64,000 bases of DNA from Karstenula rhodostoma CBS 690.94 (Eukaryota > Ascomycota > Dothideomycetes > Pleosporales > Didymosphaeriaceae), in assembly GCA_010093485.1 (NCBI GenBank), contig MU001501.1, positions 141,052 to 205,051 of the forward strand, written 5' to 3'. This document shows, piece after piece, positions 23,782 through 34,789 of this stretch. A model generated the notes under the pieces. The model saw nothing but the letters and a program-made list of their open reading frames with translations, searched no databases and was not told the origin of the DNA. A program made the position numbers and the translations under genes. The first letter of the stretch is position 1. Every line of letters begins with the position of its first letter.

Positions 23782-24766
23782 TCAAATCCTCAACCCCCTT
23801 ACTCTAGCAAAGTAGTACACAATCCCAAATGCCAATCCCCCCAAATGTCCTGCATGTCCAACCCTGCTACTCCTATCATTCAGATAGTACCCATCAAACA
23901 CCGCATATCCCGCCATCAGCAACCACAACGGCATAGGAATAATCCCATAGATCATGAACTGCGTCCTGGGATACAGAAACGCCGCTACCGTCCCCACCCC
24001 CATGACGCTCCCCGAGAATCCCAGCGCTCTCCCCTGGTAATTCTGGTTCTTCATGGCAGTAAACAGCCACCCAACGCTCCCCGCCAGCCCGGATCCCAAC
24101 ACGAGAACCGCAATCTTGCCTGGCGTAAATCCTGGCGTCACAGCTAGCATCTGCCCCATGAAATAGAACGATAGCATGTTCCCTGCGACGTGCATGAGGC
24201 CCAGATGGGAGAAGACGCTGGTGATGGTCGTCCAGTAGCGGTGCTCCCTGATCACGCCGATGGGCGAGAGCGACATGTTTTGGATGAATTTGGTGAAGGG
24301 GAGCTGATGGCCCTGTCGCGCTTGCTCTTGGAGGTAGGTCGCGTAGGCGAAGACGCCGGCGTTGAGGCCTATGAAGGAGTAGATGAGGCGCATGTTGGAG
24401 CTGAAGTTGGAAGTGTGATTGGTGTAGTAGGTGCGGCGGGGAAGGCCTGGGGTGGTTAGTGGGGTGGTGGAGGAGGGAGAGGGCGAGTGGAGTTGAAGCG
24501 TAATGGGATGTGATGTTGTCGGTCTGAAGTGGTGTGTTCGTCTTGCTCTGCAGCCATCCAATGCTTCCTGACCCAACACAATATGGACAAGGAATATTTG
24601 ATCGATGCTAGAAAACTTGACTTGAATACGTACCCAGGCGCGTACCACTGCCGAAGAAGTTGGAGTCTAGCTTCGGAGAGCGAGCTGATCTCGCCACGCG
24701 GAAGGTGGACATGGCGCTGAAGGGCGTGGGACGAAGCGTCCGCGCGAGATGCTGGAAGAGAGACAT
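23782..24766 (-). CDS. Rhomboid-type intramembrane serine protease, probably mitochondrial
   Basis: Two exons: about 24646-24766 (MSLFQHLARTLRPTPFSA...) and 23782-24446. The intron starts at one of two GT donors (intron end 24645 or 24633); both keep frame with the acceptor CACCCCAG before GLPRRTYYTN. The N-terminus is rich in Arg/Ser and lacks acids, as in a mitochondrial presequence. Then come six or more hydrophobic segments with the rhomboid landmarks: HLGLMHVAGNML, the catalytic Ser in GFSGSVMG, and the catalytic His in GHAGHLGGLAFG. This fits the Pcp1/Rbd1 (PARL) group, which processes inner-membrane proteins. Length about 260 residues. A start at 24817 upstream is possible but less likely. 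Confidence 0.83.
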
Positions 24767-25574
24767 GCTGTGTGTTGGGGTGTCTGCCAATGGCGACTTG
24801 CTCGTAATATAAAGCACTGTTGGATAGGAGGGGCGAGCACGTGCCTTGGATGCTCCGCGGTTGGTGTTTTCGGGGCTATGAATGCATCAGTTTGGCTGCC
24901 TTATGCTGGAGGATGCCTTCCCTTACAGCGACTGCTGTCAATTCCTGTTCACCAAGGCACAGTTCCCCACGAATGCGATTCGATATTGCGCAGTGAGACG
25001 CGGTGACAGTGAGAAGCCGGCCTCACATCGACGAGGTGGCCAATCAGCTACCCGGCCGCACGGATCGTCGCTCGGGCCCTTTTCTTGAGCCTTCCTCTAG
25101 CCTCCACCATCACCACACGCACGACGTGCAACTTCTCTTACTACTCCCCCACATACGTTTTGCCGCGGCCACCTGGAACTTTCTCGCTGACCCACTCTAC
25201 TCTTCAGGCCATAGTCCTCTGCGCGCTGCCCTCACAGCGAACTACACCCCGCCGACGCTCACCTCGCCCGTGACGTCCAGCTCGACAGCAAGCGACTGAG
25301 CCCCACCACGAGGCCCGGTACAAAGAGTCGCCGCCATTCTCGGGCGCTCCTCGAAAACACGCACCCCTCTACCCTCACTTCTCTCTTCGGCGTTGCTGCC
25401 TCCTGCCCTCGGCGCAAACGCGAACCGCATCCGGTCTGGGCACCCCACATAGCCTGCCGTACCCGCGCAAATAACCCTCGCTGCCGTCGCAAAGCCGACC
25501 GCATATAGCTGCCCACCACTCCCACCACATCGACTTTGTGTCGAACGTCACCGTAGCCGGCGGCCTCTCTCCCA
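24767..25574. other. Divergent promoter of rhomboid and Dhh1 genes
   Basis: About 800 bp, GC-rich and pyrimidine-rich towards the Dhh1 start, likely including a long 5' leader. No gene recognised. Confidence 0.5.
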
Positions 25575-27293
25575 ATGGCTGACCAAATCACCAATCAACT
25601 CGCGGCTACGTCGCTCAAGTGAGTCAATACCTCTCCGGGCGGGTCGCGACATGCTAACTCCTTGAGCAGCGAACAATCATCCTCAACAGGCGCAAACTGG
25701 AAAGATGGGCTCAAGATACCCTCCAAAGACACACGGGTGCAAACAGAGGTATGCGCAGCGCTGGGTGCGCGACGGGTCGGCGAGCTTGAGCTTACGCGCT
25801 TCACTAGGATGTCACCGCAACAAAAGGCCTCGAGTTTGAGGATTTCTTCATCAAGCGCGAGTTGATGATGGGTATATTCGAAGCGGGGTTCGAGAAGCCC
25901 TCACCCATCCAAGAAGAGACCATCCCCGTTGCCCTCACCGGCCGAGACATACTTGCGCGAGCGAAGAACGGCACCGGAAAGACGGCCGCTTTCGTTATAC
26001 CCACCCTCGAGCGCGTGAACCCGAAGAACCCGAAGACGCAGGCCCTCATCCTTGTCCCCACCCGAGAATTGGCCCTACAGACCTCGCAGGTATGCAAGAT
26101 GCTGGGAAAGCATCTGGGCATCAACGTCATGGTCTCGACTGGTGGCACTGGCCTAAAGGACGACATCATCCGGTTGTCTGAGCCTGTTCACATCATTGTT
26201 GGCACGCCGGGTAGGATTTTGGACTTGGCAGGAAAAGGCGTCGCCGACCTGTCTGCTTGCCAGACCTTTGTCATGGACGAGGCTGATAAGCTTCTGTCTC
26301 CCGAGTTCACCCCAGTTATAGAACAGCTGCTTGGTTTCCATCCCAAGGACAGACAGGTCATGCTTTTCAGCGCCACCTTCCCCATTGTGGTTAAGACCTT
26401 CAAGGTACGAGCTTGCTTGAAACTTGTATACGCGCCTTTTGCTCACTGTTTAGGACAAACACATGAATTCCCCATACGAGATCAATCTCATGGACGAGCT
26501 TACCCTGCGCGGTATCACGCAATACTATGCGTTCGTCGAAGAGAAACAGAAGGTCCACTGCCTGAACACGCTGTTCAACAAACTTCAAATCAACCAGTCC
26601 ATCATCTTCTGCAACTCAACCAACCGTGTTGAGCTACTTGCGAAGAAGATCACCGAGCTTGGATATTCTTGCTTCTACTCTCATGCCCGTATGCTCCAGC
26701 ACAACCGTAACCGCGTCTTCCACGATTTCCGTAATGGTGTGTGCCGTAACTTGGTGTGCTCTGATTTGCTTACCCGAGGTATCGATATTCAGGCTGTCAA
26801 CGTTGTCATCAATTTTGATTTCCCGAAGAACGCCGAGACATATTTGCATCGCATTGGTCGTTCTGGACGTTTTGGACACTTGGGTCTCGCTATCAACCTG
26901 ATCAACTGGGAGGATCGTTTTAATTTGTACCGCATTGAGCAAGAGCTAGGTACTGAGATTCAGCCGATTCCTTCGGTTATCGAGAAGAAGCTGTATGTGT
27001 ACGAGACTCCCGAGACCATCCCTCGCCCTATCTCGAACTCTCAGCGCAATGCGCAAGGCCAGGAGCAAGATGGCATTGTTGCCCGCAACAGCCAGGACGG
27101 ACGCGGCAACTACCGTGGCAACCGTGGTGGCGGCCAATTCCAGGGCCAGCCTCGTGGCGGCGGCGGCCGCGGACCTCCGAACCAGCAGAACCAGACCCAG
27201 AACCAGACCCAGAACCAGCAGAACCGCCAGAATAACCAGAACGGCCACAACCCGCAGCGTAACGCTCGTCCCCAGCCCGCCGGTCCCGCGTAA
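25575..27293 (+). CDS. dhh1: DEAD-box RNA helicase Dhh1 (DDX6 family)
   Basis: Cytoplasmic helicase for mRNA decapping and translational repression in P-bodies. About 519 residues in four exons: 25575-25618, 25670-25748, 25808-26404 and 26454-27293. All motifs are intact: Q motif ([14 protein letters not shown], about 68-81), Walker A (AKNGTGKT, near 94-101), GG and TPGR, DEAD (near 198), SAT (near 229), and in the second RecA lobe SRGID-equivalent [10 protein letters not shown] and HRIGRSGR (near 372-379). The C-terminal tail is rich in Gln, Asn and Gly (repeated NQTQNQ and RGGG), a composition linked to P-body assembly in the yeast homologue. No lesion seen. Confidence 0.96.
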
Positions 27294-29056
27294 GGACGGT
27301 GCACGGCGATGAGGGGGGTTGTGGGCGGTCTGAGCAGTTCTCGTTGATGTTGGGTCACTTTCCTCTGTCACGATTTCTCTTTGCTCAGGAGCCAGTTTGC
27401 GTTATAGTGCACATTTTGCTCGTTGTTTTTCTTTTCTCACGACTATATGAGCGGCTGTCGACGAATCGATGCGGAAAACCTGGAATCCTCGGGCATCGGA
27501 TCGAATCATCGGCGCGTACTGGAGTCTGCGATTTCGGGCCGTCCATTTGTATTATATACCTTGGGTCTATTCCTGGATCTTGGGTCGTTTCCCTTCTGCG
27601 GCTGTTGAGCCAGTCTTCTTTGGTGGCCGTTTGCGGCCTTGGCGGAGAGTCCAGGCTCCGCAATGTTTTTTTCACTCTCTACAGCATCCTCGCTGGTGGG
27701 TAATTGTCAAAAGTCCCTTCACGATCGAGGCACCGACGATTCTCTTTGCGTTTTAATGGCCGTCCGACATCGGAACACCATGCTAGACACGTCTAGCTAC
27801 GTCGGACCCCTACGACTCTCTCCAACACCATCATCTGTCTCATCGCGTACGCCAACCCCGAAGATATCCTCTGGCTCTCATCAGCTTTTTGCCATCACGC
27901 GTCTCTTTTCACCGAATGCTGGCGCAAGCTAGCGCGCTTCAGATTTTCCTGCAGTTCTTCTCCCTCCCCCTGGACTGCAACCTCGAGCGCTACTCTTCGG
28001 CTCACGTTATTGTTGATCATCTCTTTTACCCACGTGGTTTTGGGACCAGATCAGTCCGGGCGCTCACCTGTGGTTACCCCACTATCGCTTCAACCCTGTT
28101 GGCCTGGGCAAATATCCCAACAGAAGCTCGACGGGGTGACCACGGCCAGCAGCCTGGTAGAATGAAAACGCAAAACCATACTCGGATTAGAAAACATTCA
28201 AAAGCTTTAAGGCGTGATTGGGATTGTGGGCATTTGAAGGCGCGGCTTTACTGCTGGTCCCGTGGCAGAATTGTTGGGGTCTTGTCCATAGCTCTCAATG
28301 CAAACCATCCCCCTTAACTCATCGCGCAGCACCACCGTGACTTTTCACCTTCCTAAACACAGTCTACGTCATATGCTATATGTGGGAATATATGCGTAGG
28401 GCGACGGGAGTAAGAGCATGCGAAGGAAGGCTAACGTGCTGGGGCCGGGCTGCTTCGAGTACCGTGTCAGAACTAGGAGCTTCGCCACACGTGATTAGTG
28501 AAAGCGAGACAATGCGACAAAGGAGACTGGCGGTGCATAACAAAGCAAGAGAACACCTGGCCTGGGGCTGACAAGTCCGTGGCTCGTACTCTGGATATAT
28601 TAATAATGCTGGTCGGGGAGGTCTGAGATGTGCAGGGGTTAGTTGGTGGCTATCCGCGTTAGGCAATACGTAGGCGAACCTCGAGTAGGCGCCGTACACT
28701 GTACAGTTGAACGGAAGATCTGGCTGCGGCGGCGGCGGCCATGCGGGCTCGTAGGATCCGTCTGCGCGGGAAAATAGAGCTGCGGGTGCTCTACGTGTCC
28801 CGATCCGGGGTACAGCAGAATTACCGTAGCGGGTGAAGGCCCGCAGCCACGGTGGACGGGTCTTGGCAGGGCCCGCGGCCTGCATCCGAGCTCAGCCCAG
28901 CAGTTAGAAGGACACTGTGGTCAGTTCGCGCCACGGAACAATACCTTAAAAGCCCGCCGCCGCTCTGCCTGGAATTCTCCCCCACCCACCCGCAGAGTTC
29001 TAGCTAAACTCGAACCTTCTTTTCTTTCTACTTCGGTTTTTGTCAGAGCAGGAATC
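27294..29056. other. Intergenic 1.76 kb, no gene recognised
   Basis: 3' flank of Dhh1, then the PDI promoter. A 169-codon minus-strand frame (28376-28885) has biased composition and no recognisable domain; not called. I saw no clear unfolded-protein-response element by eye. Confidence 0.45.
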
Positions 29057-30779
29057 ATGCGTTACAGCATTGTCCTCACGGCCGTCCTGGCCTCGCTGGG
29101 TCTTGCTTCCGATGTCCACGATCTCAAGGAGGACACCCTCCAGGGCTTCGTCGAAGAGCACGACCTGTCTCTGATTGAGTGTAAGTCCGCCCGCAGCCTG
29201 GAAAGACAGATTGCCATTTCTAGCCCCAAGATATATCCTGCAATGGCATACTGACTTCACCGCAGTCTTCGCGCCCTGGTGCGGTCACTGCAAGGCGCTC
29301 GCGCCTGAGTACGAGTCGGCGGCGACGACGCTGAAGGAGAAGAAGATCCCGCTTGCCAAGGTCGACTGCACTGAGGAGCAGGAGCTCTGCAAGAAGTACG
29401 GCGTCGAGGGCTACCCCACCCTCAAGGTCTTCCGCGGCGAGGAGAACATTGTCCCCTACACCGGCCAGCGCAAGGCCGATGCCATTGTTTCCTACATGAC
29501 CAAGCAGTCCCTGCCTGCCGTCTCCGACGTCACCAAGGACTCCATCGACGAGTTCAAGACCGCCGACAAGGTCGTCCTCGTCGCCTACTTCGCCGCCGAC
29601 GACAAGGCCTCCAACGAGACCTTTACCTCAGTCGCCAACGGTCTCCGCGACAACTATCTCTTCGGTGCCACCAACGACGCCGCGCTCGCAAAGGCCGAGG
29701 GCGTCAAGCAGCCCGCCCTTGTGCTCTACAAGTCCTTCGACGAGGGCAAGGACACCCACACCAAGGCTTTTGAGAAGGAGGCCATCGAGTCTTTCATCAA
29801 GGTTGCGTCGACCCCTCTGGTCGGCGAGGTCGGCCCCGAGACCTACTCCGGCTACATGGCCGCCGGCATCCCCCTCGCCTACATCTTCGCTGAGGAGCAG
29901 GAGGAGCGCGACAGCCTCTCCAAGGCGCTCAAGCCCCTTGCTGAGAAGTACAAGGGCAAGATCAACTTCGCCACCATCGACGCCAAGGCTTTCGGCCAAC
30001 ACGCGGGCAACCTGAACCTCGAGGTCGGCAAGTGGCCCGCCTTCGCCATCCAGAAGACGGACAAGAACCAGAAGTACCCGTACGATCAGACCAAGTCCAT
30101 CACCGAGAAGGACGTTGGCTCCTTCATCGAGGACTTTGTCAACGACAAGATCCAGCCTTCCATCAAGTCTGAGCCCATCCCCGAGTCCAACGACGGCCCC
30201 GTGACCGTTGTCGTCGCCCACGAGTACGAGAAGCTCGTCATCGACAACGACAAGGACGTCCTTCTTGAGTTCTACGCCCCCTGGTGCGGTCACTGCAAGG
30301 CTCTTGCTCCCAAGTACGAGGAGCTCGGTGCCCTCTACTCCTCCTCCAAGCTTTCCAAGCTCGTCACCGTCGCCAAGGTTGACGCCACCGTCAACGACGT
30401 CCCTGATGAGATCCAAGGCTTCCCCACCATCAAGCTCTTCCCTGCCGGCAAGAAAGACTCTCCCGTCGAGTACTCTGGCGCTCGCACCGTCGAGGACCTT
30501 GCCGCCTTCATCGAGGAAAACGGCACGCACAAGGTCAAGGCTGCCATCGAGGCTGTCAAGGAAGCCGCTGAGGAGATCGCCGAGGAGATCCCCGAGCAGG
30601 CCGCCGCCGCGTCAGAGAAGGCCGCCGACGCCGCTGAGGCCGCGACAGATGCCGCCAAGGATGCCGCTGAGACCGTTGCCGACAAGGCCGAGGATGTCAC
30701 CGAGAGCGTCAAGAGCGCTGCATCGGAGGCGACCGAGAGCGCGAAGAGCGCTGCGTCCGATGTGCGCGATGAGTTGTAA
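29057..30779 (+). CDS. pdi1: Protein disulfide isomerase (PDI1-type)
   Basis: ER oxidoreductase that makes and rearranges disulfides in secreted proteins. Two exons: 29057-29180 and 29266-30779, about 545 residues. Signal peptide MRYSIVLTAVLASLGLAS; a thioredoxin domain with WCGHC at 46-50; b and b' domains without active sites; a second thioredoxin domain with WCGHC at 381-385. The intron splits the first active-site block (LIE/FFAPWCGHCK). The C-terminal tail of about 80 residues is an Ala/Lys/Glu-rich helix-like stretch, longer and more repetitive than in classic PDIs, and ends in RDEL, a variant ER-retrieval signal. It lies next to secreted-enzyme and effector-like genes but is itself housekeeping. 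Confidence 0.95.
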
Positions 30780-31793
30780 ATTAGGATACCCGATCTCCCT
30801 CTTTCTCTGTCTCTCTTCGTTCTGCCTGGCTGTATCATTGGCTGGGGTGGCGATGGCTTGGATTGATCATGTGTATGGAATGGATGGAGAGCATCAGATA
30901 AAAGCGATATGATACATGCTTTGCGTCTGGCAGGGAGAAGCTTTCTCTATGAATTGAATGATATGGCATTGTTTCTTTCTTTGGACTTGGGATGCGTCTT
31001 TGGGCCATCAATGGGTTGACTGGACTGGCCAGCTGGCGAACTGATAGCAAATGGAGTTATGTGTTTGTCTGTTCAATTGTATGGTTTTGAGGTGTGATGT
31101 GTGCGTGGTGACGTTTGGATGTGTGATAGTCCAACTACATGACTTGTTGAAGCAATCTCGTTACGATGCTGCTCCTGCTTCTTGGGCGGAGTAGCTTGCG
31201 TTCGAGTGTGATTAATGTTGCGATCAATGTTGTGGGCAAGCAAGGGTAGTCAACTCTTTGCGTCTTTGGTGTGGTATTTTCGTAGTCATTTGCTCATGGG
31301 TCTAAAGCGGCTCTTCAATGTCTTCGAGTTATTACCGGCATGGTGTATTTGTCGTCACACTGCATAGACAATTGCTGGGCTAGGCCTGTATAGGCGACTC
31401 GCCTGTCCCGCATAACTTCCAGCAGCACCGCCTCGCTGCCTTGTACACCTGCATCAACCTCTCGCACGTATCACAAACGGATCGACTCTCATTTAGCACC
31501 ACGGGAAACGCTGTAGTTATGGCGCAGCGGTCACAGAGGCTCAGGCGTGCTGCACTGGGACCGAACGCTCCTCCAAAGCGTGCACGACCGCGAGCATCTA
31601 ACAGCGAGAATTTCCGCATAAACTCCCGAGACTCTTCCATTGCACCCATTGTCAAAACCCCAGAACGCACCGTTCGTGCGCAACCGTGAAGCCTCGGCCT
31701 CGTACCACTTCGTCCCTGTGCTGAACTCCCGATCCTTTCATCCATCGCCTCAACACACCACTTATCCATCCCACCCCCAACCCACCTGCAGCA
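30780..31793. other. Intergenic 1 kb, no gene recognised
   Basis: 3' flank of the PDI gene, T/G-rich over 30900-31300. Short frames here lack domain features. Confidence 0.5.
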
Positions 31794-32256
31794 ATGGCAG
31801 TCGTCACGCTCAACGACTCCACCGCCCCCTCGCAGCCACGCCACCCCTTCTCCCGCGCATGCCCCAACCTTCGCCTCCCCTGGTCCACCATAGCCACCTC
31901 GTACGACCTCTCCGTCCCCTCGCCCAGCGAAAAAGCGCATCGTATCGCCTTCCTCCTCATCCAGGCGTTGTAAGCCGCCTACCTCGTCCTTACCTCCAAC
32001 CTGCCGACGTCTCCCCTCGCCATCCCCTGGCTACTCGCCAGCATCCTGTTCTTCTTCTTCGTGGCGTGGAATCTGCATCTGGTTGTTAGCATAGAGGGCG
32101 AGAGGGTGGTGTTTGAGCGGCGCTTTGGGAGGAGGTGGTTTGATGGGCTTTTTGGCGGGGTGTGTGGGGGTGTATGTGTTTGTTTTGGTGGGGAGGGCGG
32201 TCGCGTGGGTGAGTACATGGGAGGAGGGGGATGAGGGGTGGTTTTGCGTTGAGTGA
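31794..32256 (+). pseudogene. Broken small membrane-protein gene
   Basis: An ATG at 31794 opens a 59-codon frame (MAVVTLNDSTAPSQPRHPFS...) ending in TAA at 31971-31973. The same frame continues beyond the stop with two helix-like hydrophobic stretches (AFLLIQAL/AAYLVLTS and IPWLLASILFFFFVAW) and then a charged loop (EGERVVFERRFGRRWFDG). Near 32150 the coding character moves to the next frame, which holds a third hydrophobic stretch (GVYVFVLVGRAVAWV) and ends at TGA 32254-32256. Read this way the gene has one stop and one frameshift. The alternative is that TTGTAAGC is a real donor joined to CGCCAG near 32030, giving a 72-nt intron, but this would delete one hydrophobic helix. Family unknown to me. 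Confidence 0.4.
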
Positions 32257-32565
32257 GTGGAGTTTTGTTGGGATGAAGAGAGGGGGCGTTCTGAGAGCGC
32301 GCGGTGGGTGGTTGAGGTGCAGTGTTGGGTTTGAAAAACTGGGAGTGGTAGAGGTCACGCAGGTGATGGTACCGTTGTGGAATTCGATCTTGGTTTTAGA
32401 AACACTGCATATGGGTATCTATCTCGCCTCGCTACCATCCTAAAACGATCCCTCAACCACCTTTTCCGTACCACGGACACAAAATCTGCGCCCACACTGG
32501 CATCCACCGTCCAATAATCCCTTAGAATCGCCTGTCCCCGGCGCCGCGATGTCTTCCTGCTCCAC
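32257..32565. other. Intergenic, no feature recognised
   Basis: Convergent 3' region between the broken membrane gene and the small secreted protein gene. Confidence 0.5.
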
Positions 32566-32931
32566 CTAGCACCCAATACTCCACTCATTACACGCACCCA
32601 CATGATCCTCGGTCGGTGTGGGCGGCGCGTAAAGTTCGCCAGACTCACAATGCTCCAGCACGGACGCGAGCTCGGGGTGGGCTGCGATCCAGGCACGGTC
32701 TGCGGCGTTGAAGGAGGAACAGTCTCTTTTTGCGAGGTCGGATTCCGAGTGGGGGGGCGGTGGGAGAGACCACTTGTATTCCTTTGGGGCGTAGGACGCA
32801 TCGTAATTGACTGGCATGAAGGCGGTGGGCTTGGCTCCGCTGGAGCTGGTGGTAGGACTTGGCTGGAGGATGGGCGCGGCGAAAATGGGGGCACCCATGA
32901 AGAGGGCGATGATTGCGGTGGTGGACTTCAT
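32566..32931 (-). CDS. Small secreted cysteine-containing protein (effector-like candidate)
   Basis: 121 residues from the ATG at 32931; the frame extends upstream to 33024 but the internal Met begins a clear signal peptide (MKSTTAIIALFMGAPIFAA). A Pro/Ser-rich propeptide follows, then a dibasic LAKR site of the Kex2 type near residue 69. The remaining 52 residues are acidic and have four cysteines (DCSSFNAADR..., EHCESG, GACNEW and a C-terminal Cys), enough for two disulfides. The layout of signal peptide, propeptide, KR and small Cys domain is that of a processed secreted protein. I recognise no family. Function unknown; effector or secreted peptide is an inference from layout and from its accessory surroundings. 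Confidence 0.62.
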   Translation of the reverse strand: MKSTTAIIALFMGAPIFAAPILQPSPTTSSSGAKPTAFMPVNYDASYAPKEYKWSLPPPPHSESDLAKRDCSSFNAADRAWIAAHPELASVLEHCESGELYAPPTPTEDHVGACNEWSIGC

Positions 32932-33296
32932 TTTGAAGACTTTGGAGAGGTTGTCTGTTGGAGGACGTTCCGGTGTCTGGGTTTTGGAAGCGGAGCTGCG
33001 TGGCGAAGTGCGCTGTCTGAGCAATTGGCTTGGGGAATGTGGTCTGGTATGACTTTGAGTTTGTGGAAGTTATGATGGAATGAAGGACAGAGACGGGGAG
33101 GGGAGGGTGCGTTTTATGTGCAGTCGAAAAAAGCCGTTTTCGATGACCCACCTCCAACAGAAAACGGTCTCGTAGATTACGTATGGACAGTCCCAACACA
33201 TCGGTTTAGCTCAATCGTTCGATAAGCCACAGTACGTGGATTACATGAAGACCCAGTGTGCCGGAGAACTTTTCTTGTATTGATTTTCCACCCAGC
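32932..33296. other. Promoter side of the small secreted protein gene
   Basis: No gene recognised. It separates two minus-strand genes. Confidence 0.45.
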
Positions 33297-34617
33297 TCAA
33301 CCAACATTAGCATTGTAGTGCGCATGGTCCCCACTCCGCACCTGTGACCCGCTCGCCAGATCTTCACTCTGTATCTCTACGGTCCGCGTGACCACAACAC
33401 TCATGACGCCATCGCTCGATCCCTTCTTGTGGCCGGAACCTTTTTTGGACCAAACATCGTCTTTCCAATCTCGGTCGTCAGCATCATTGCCTTCACCATC
33501 AGCACCGTCGCTCAGCTTCGTGAAACCGCCGCTACTACCCGATTTGAAAGTCGCCATATGGATATCCTTTTGCTGTGCTTGATTTGTCTTGCTGTGTGAT
33601 GTTTTGTTGAGTGCTGATTTGGTGTGAGTGAGTAAGGAACCTAGGTGCAAAATCTTGACCACCATGCAGAAAAGCAGTCTGAGTGAAAGGGTACAAGCAG
33701 CGATAAGATACAGTACAGGCTCTATGATAGTCCAATTGACCAACGATACGTCTGAAACTGGACTGTCAGTAGAAATACGCCGGCGTTGTTAACTCGTCGC
33801 TTACATGTAACATCGTCCGAAATATGTGTCTTGAAGAAGACCGCAGTGCGAAAATAGAGGCTACGATGCTGCTGTGAAAAGTTAATGTTGTTGACTTATT
33901 TTCGGCTGTGTTCCTCACACGCTTCCAGTCAGAAAAATCAGCATCAAGCCGATTTTCCTTGCAGTCGAAACCTGCAAATCCAGCACAGTCCGCATCCGCA
34001 GAAAGATAATCACCAGATCGGTGACGATGTTCGGGACATTGCTACTATAAGCAAAAGCTACAGCATCGAAGCAGCGCCTTCCTGGTATCGATTTGTCCCA
34101 GCTGTAAGCGAACGGAGTGCACTGGAAACATGTCGCCACGAAGAGTGAGACGAACGTAGCGATCATGACAGCAAAAAGCCCCCAGGCGATCCCGCGCTCC
34201 AGTTTGTTCATAAAGACTCGAAGATAAAGGATGACCACGACTAGCTTCGGGAAGGCTACCGCGGCTGGGTGGAGGAGTTCATTGACTATGACGCCTTTAA
34301 AATGCTTAGTGAAACTAGTTAGATCTCTTTGCATATTGAATGCGAGATGTCGACCCGTTCCAGCTTCCTTCACCATGACTATGCGGGTGTCAGCCAAGAC
34401 ATTCGGTTTTGGCGATATCTTCATACTTACGAATGCCGACAATACACAGTCCCACTTCCGCTAGCAATGCGAACGGTATGACATCTTCCGCGCCGAACTT
34501 CGTCGAAGTGAGGTAGCGCGCGTAGTACCGAAGCCCAACGAAGACCGTACAAACAACTATCATTAGTGACGCCGTCGCAATGATCGTAGGACAGTTGTCT
34601 TGGGCTAGATACTGCGG
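33297..34617 (-). pseudogene. PTH11/rhodopsin-domain-like membrane protein, damaged
   Basis: Fungal 7-TM protein of the PTH11-like type. Segments seen in order: YLAQDNCPTIIATASLMIVV and FVGLRYYARYLTSTKFGAED (34617-about 34440); VMVKEAGTGRHLAF, FPKLVVVILYLRVFMNKLER, FVSLFVATCFQCTPFAYSWD and IVTDLVIIFLRMR (to about 33910); SDVSLVNWTIIEPVLYLIAA and a Gly/Asp/Lys-rich tail (33297-33755). Two problems: I find no start codon, since an in-frame TGA lies just upstream of 34617; and between LMLIFLTGS and FSDVSLVNW the expected IVASI and RTAVFFKTHISDDVT segments are in different frames near 33855. A weak alternative donor could rescue the second. Called damaged with moderate confidence. The 124-bp repeat lies just upstream. 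Confidence 0.6.
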
Positions 34618-34731
34618 TGAGTATCGAGCTCACGGCGCGTTCATCGTGATTTAGATGGCTACCAGAGCCTGTGGGTCCGACTGACTTCCAGAGTCTGGCT
34701 GCCAAAGCCGTACAGAAAATCGCAAGACCGG

Positions 34732-34770
34732 TATATGTGAGACAGGCAGGGCGAGCCCTCCTCACATATA
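34732..34770. repeat. 39-bp hairpin (inverted repeat TATATGTGAG / CTCACATATA)
   Basis: Perfect 10-bp arms around a centre that itself pairs (GGGC-GA-GCCC). It directly flanks the dispersed repeat copy at 34790-34913. Could be a remnant terminal structure of a mobile element or a chance palindrome. Confidence 0.7.
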
Positions 34771-34789
34771 GCCTGGTGCCTGGCAGACC

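Noticed and set aside
28376..28885. 169-codon minus-strand frame upstream of PDI
   Set aside because: Pro/Ala/Arg-rich with no recognisable family; likely chance in the GC-rich PDI promoter.
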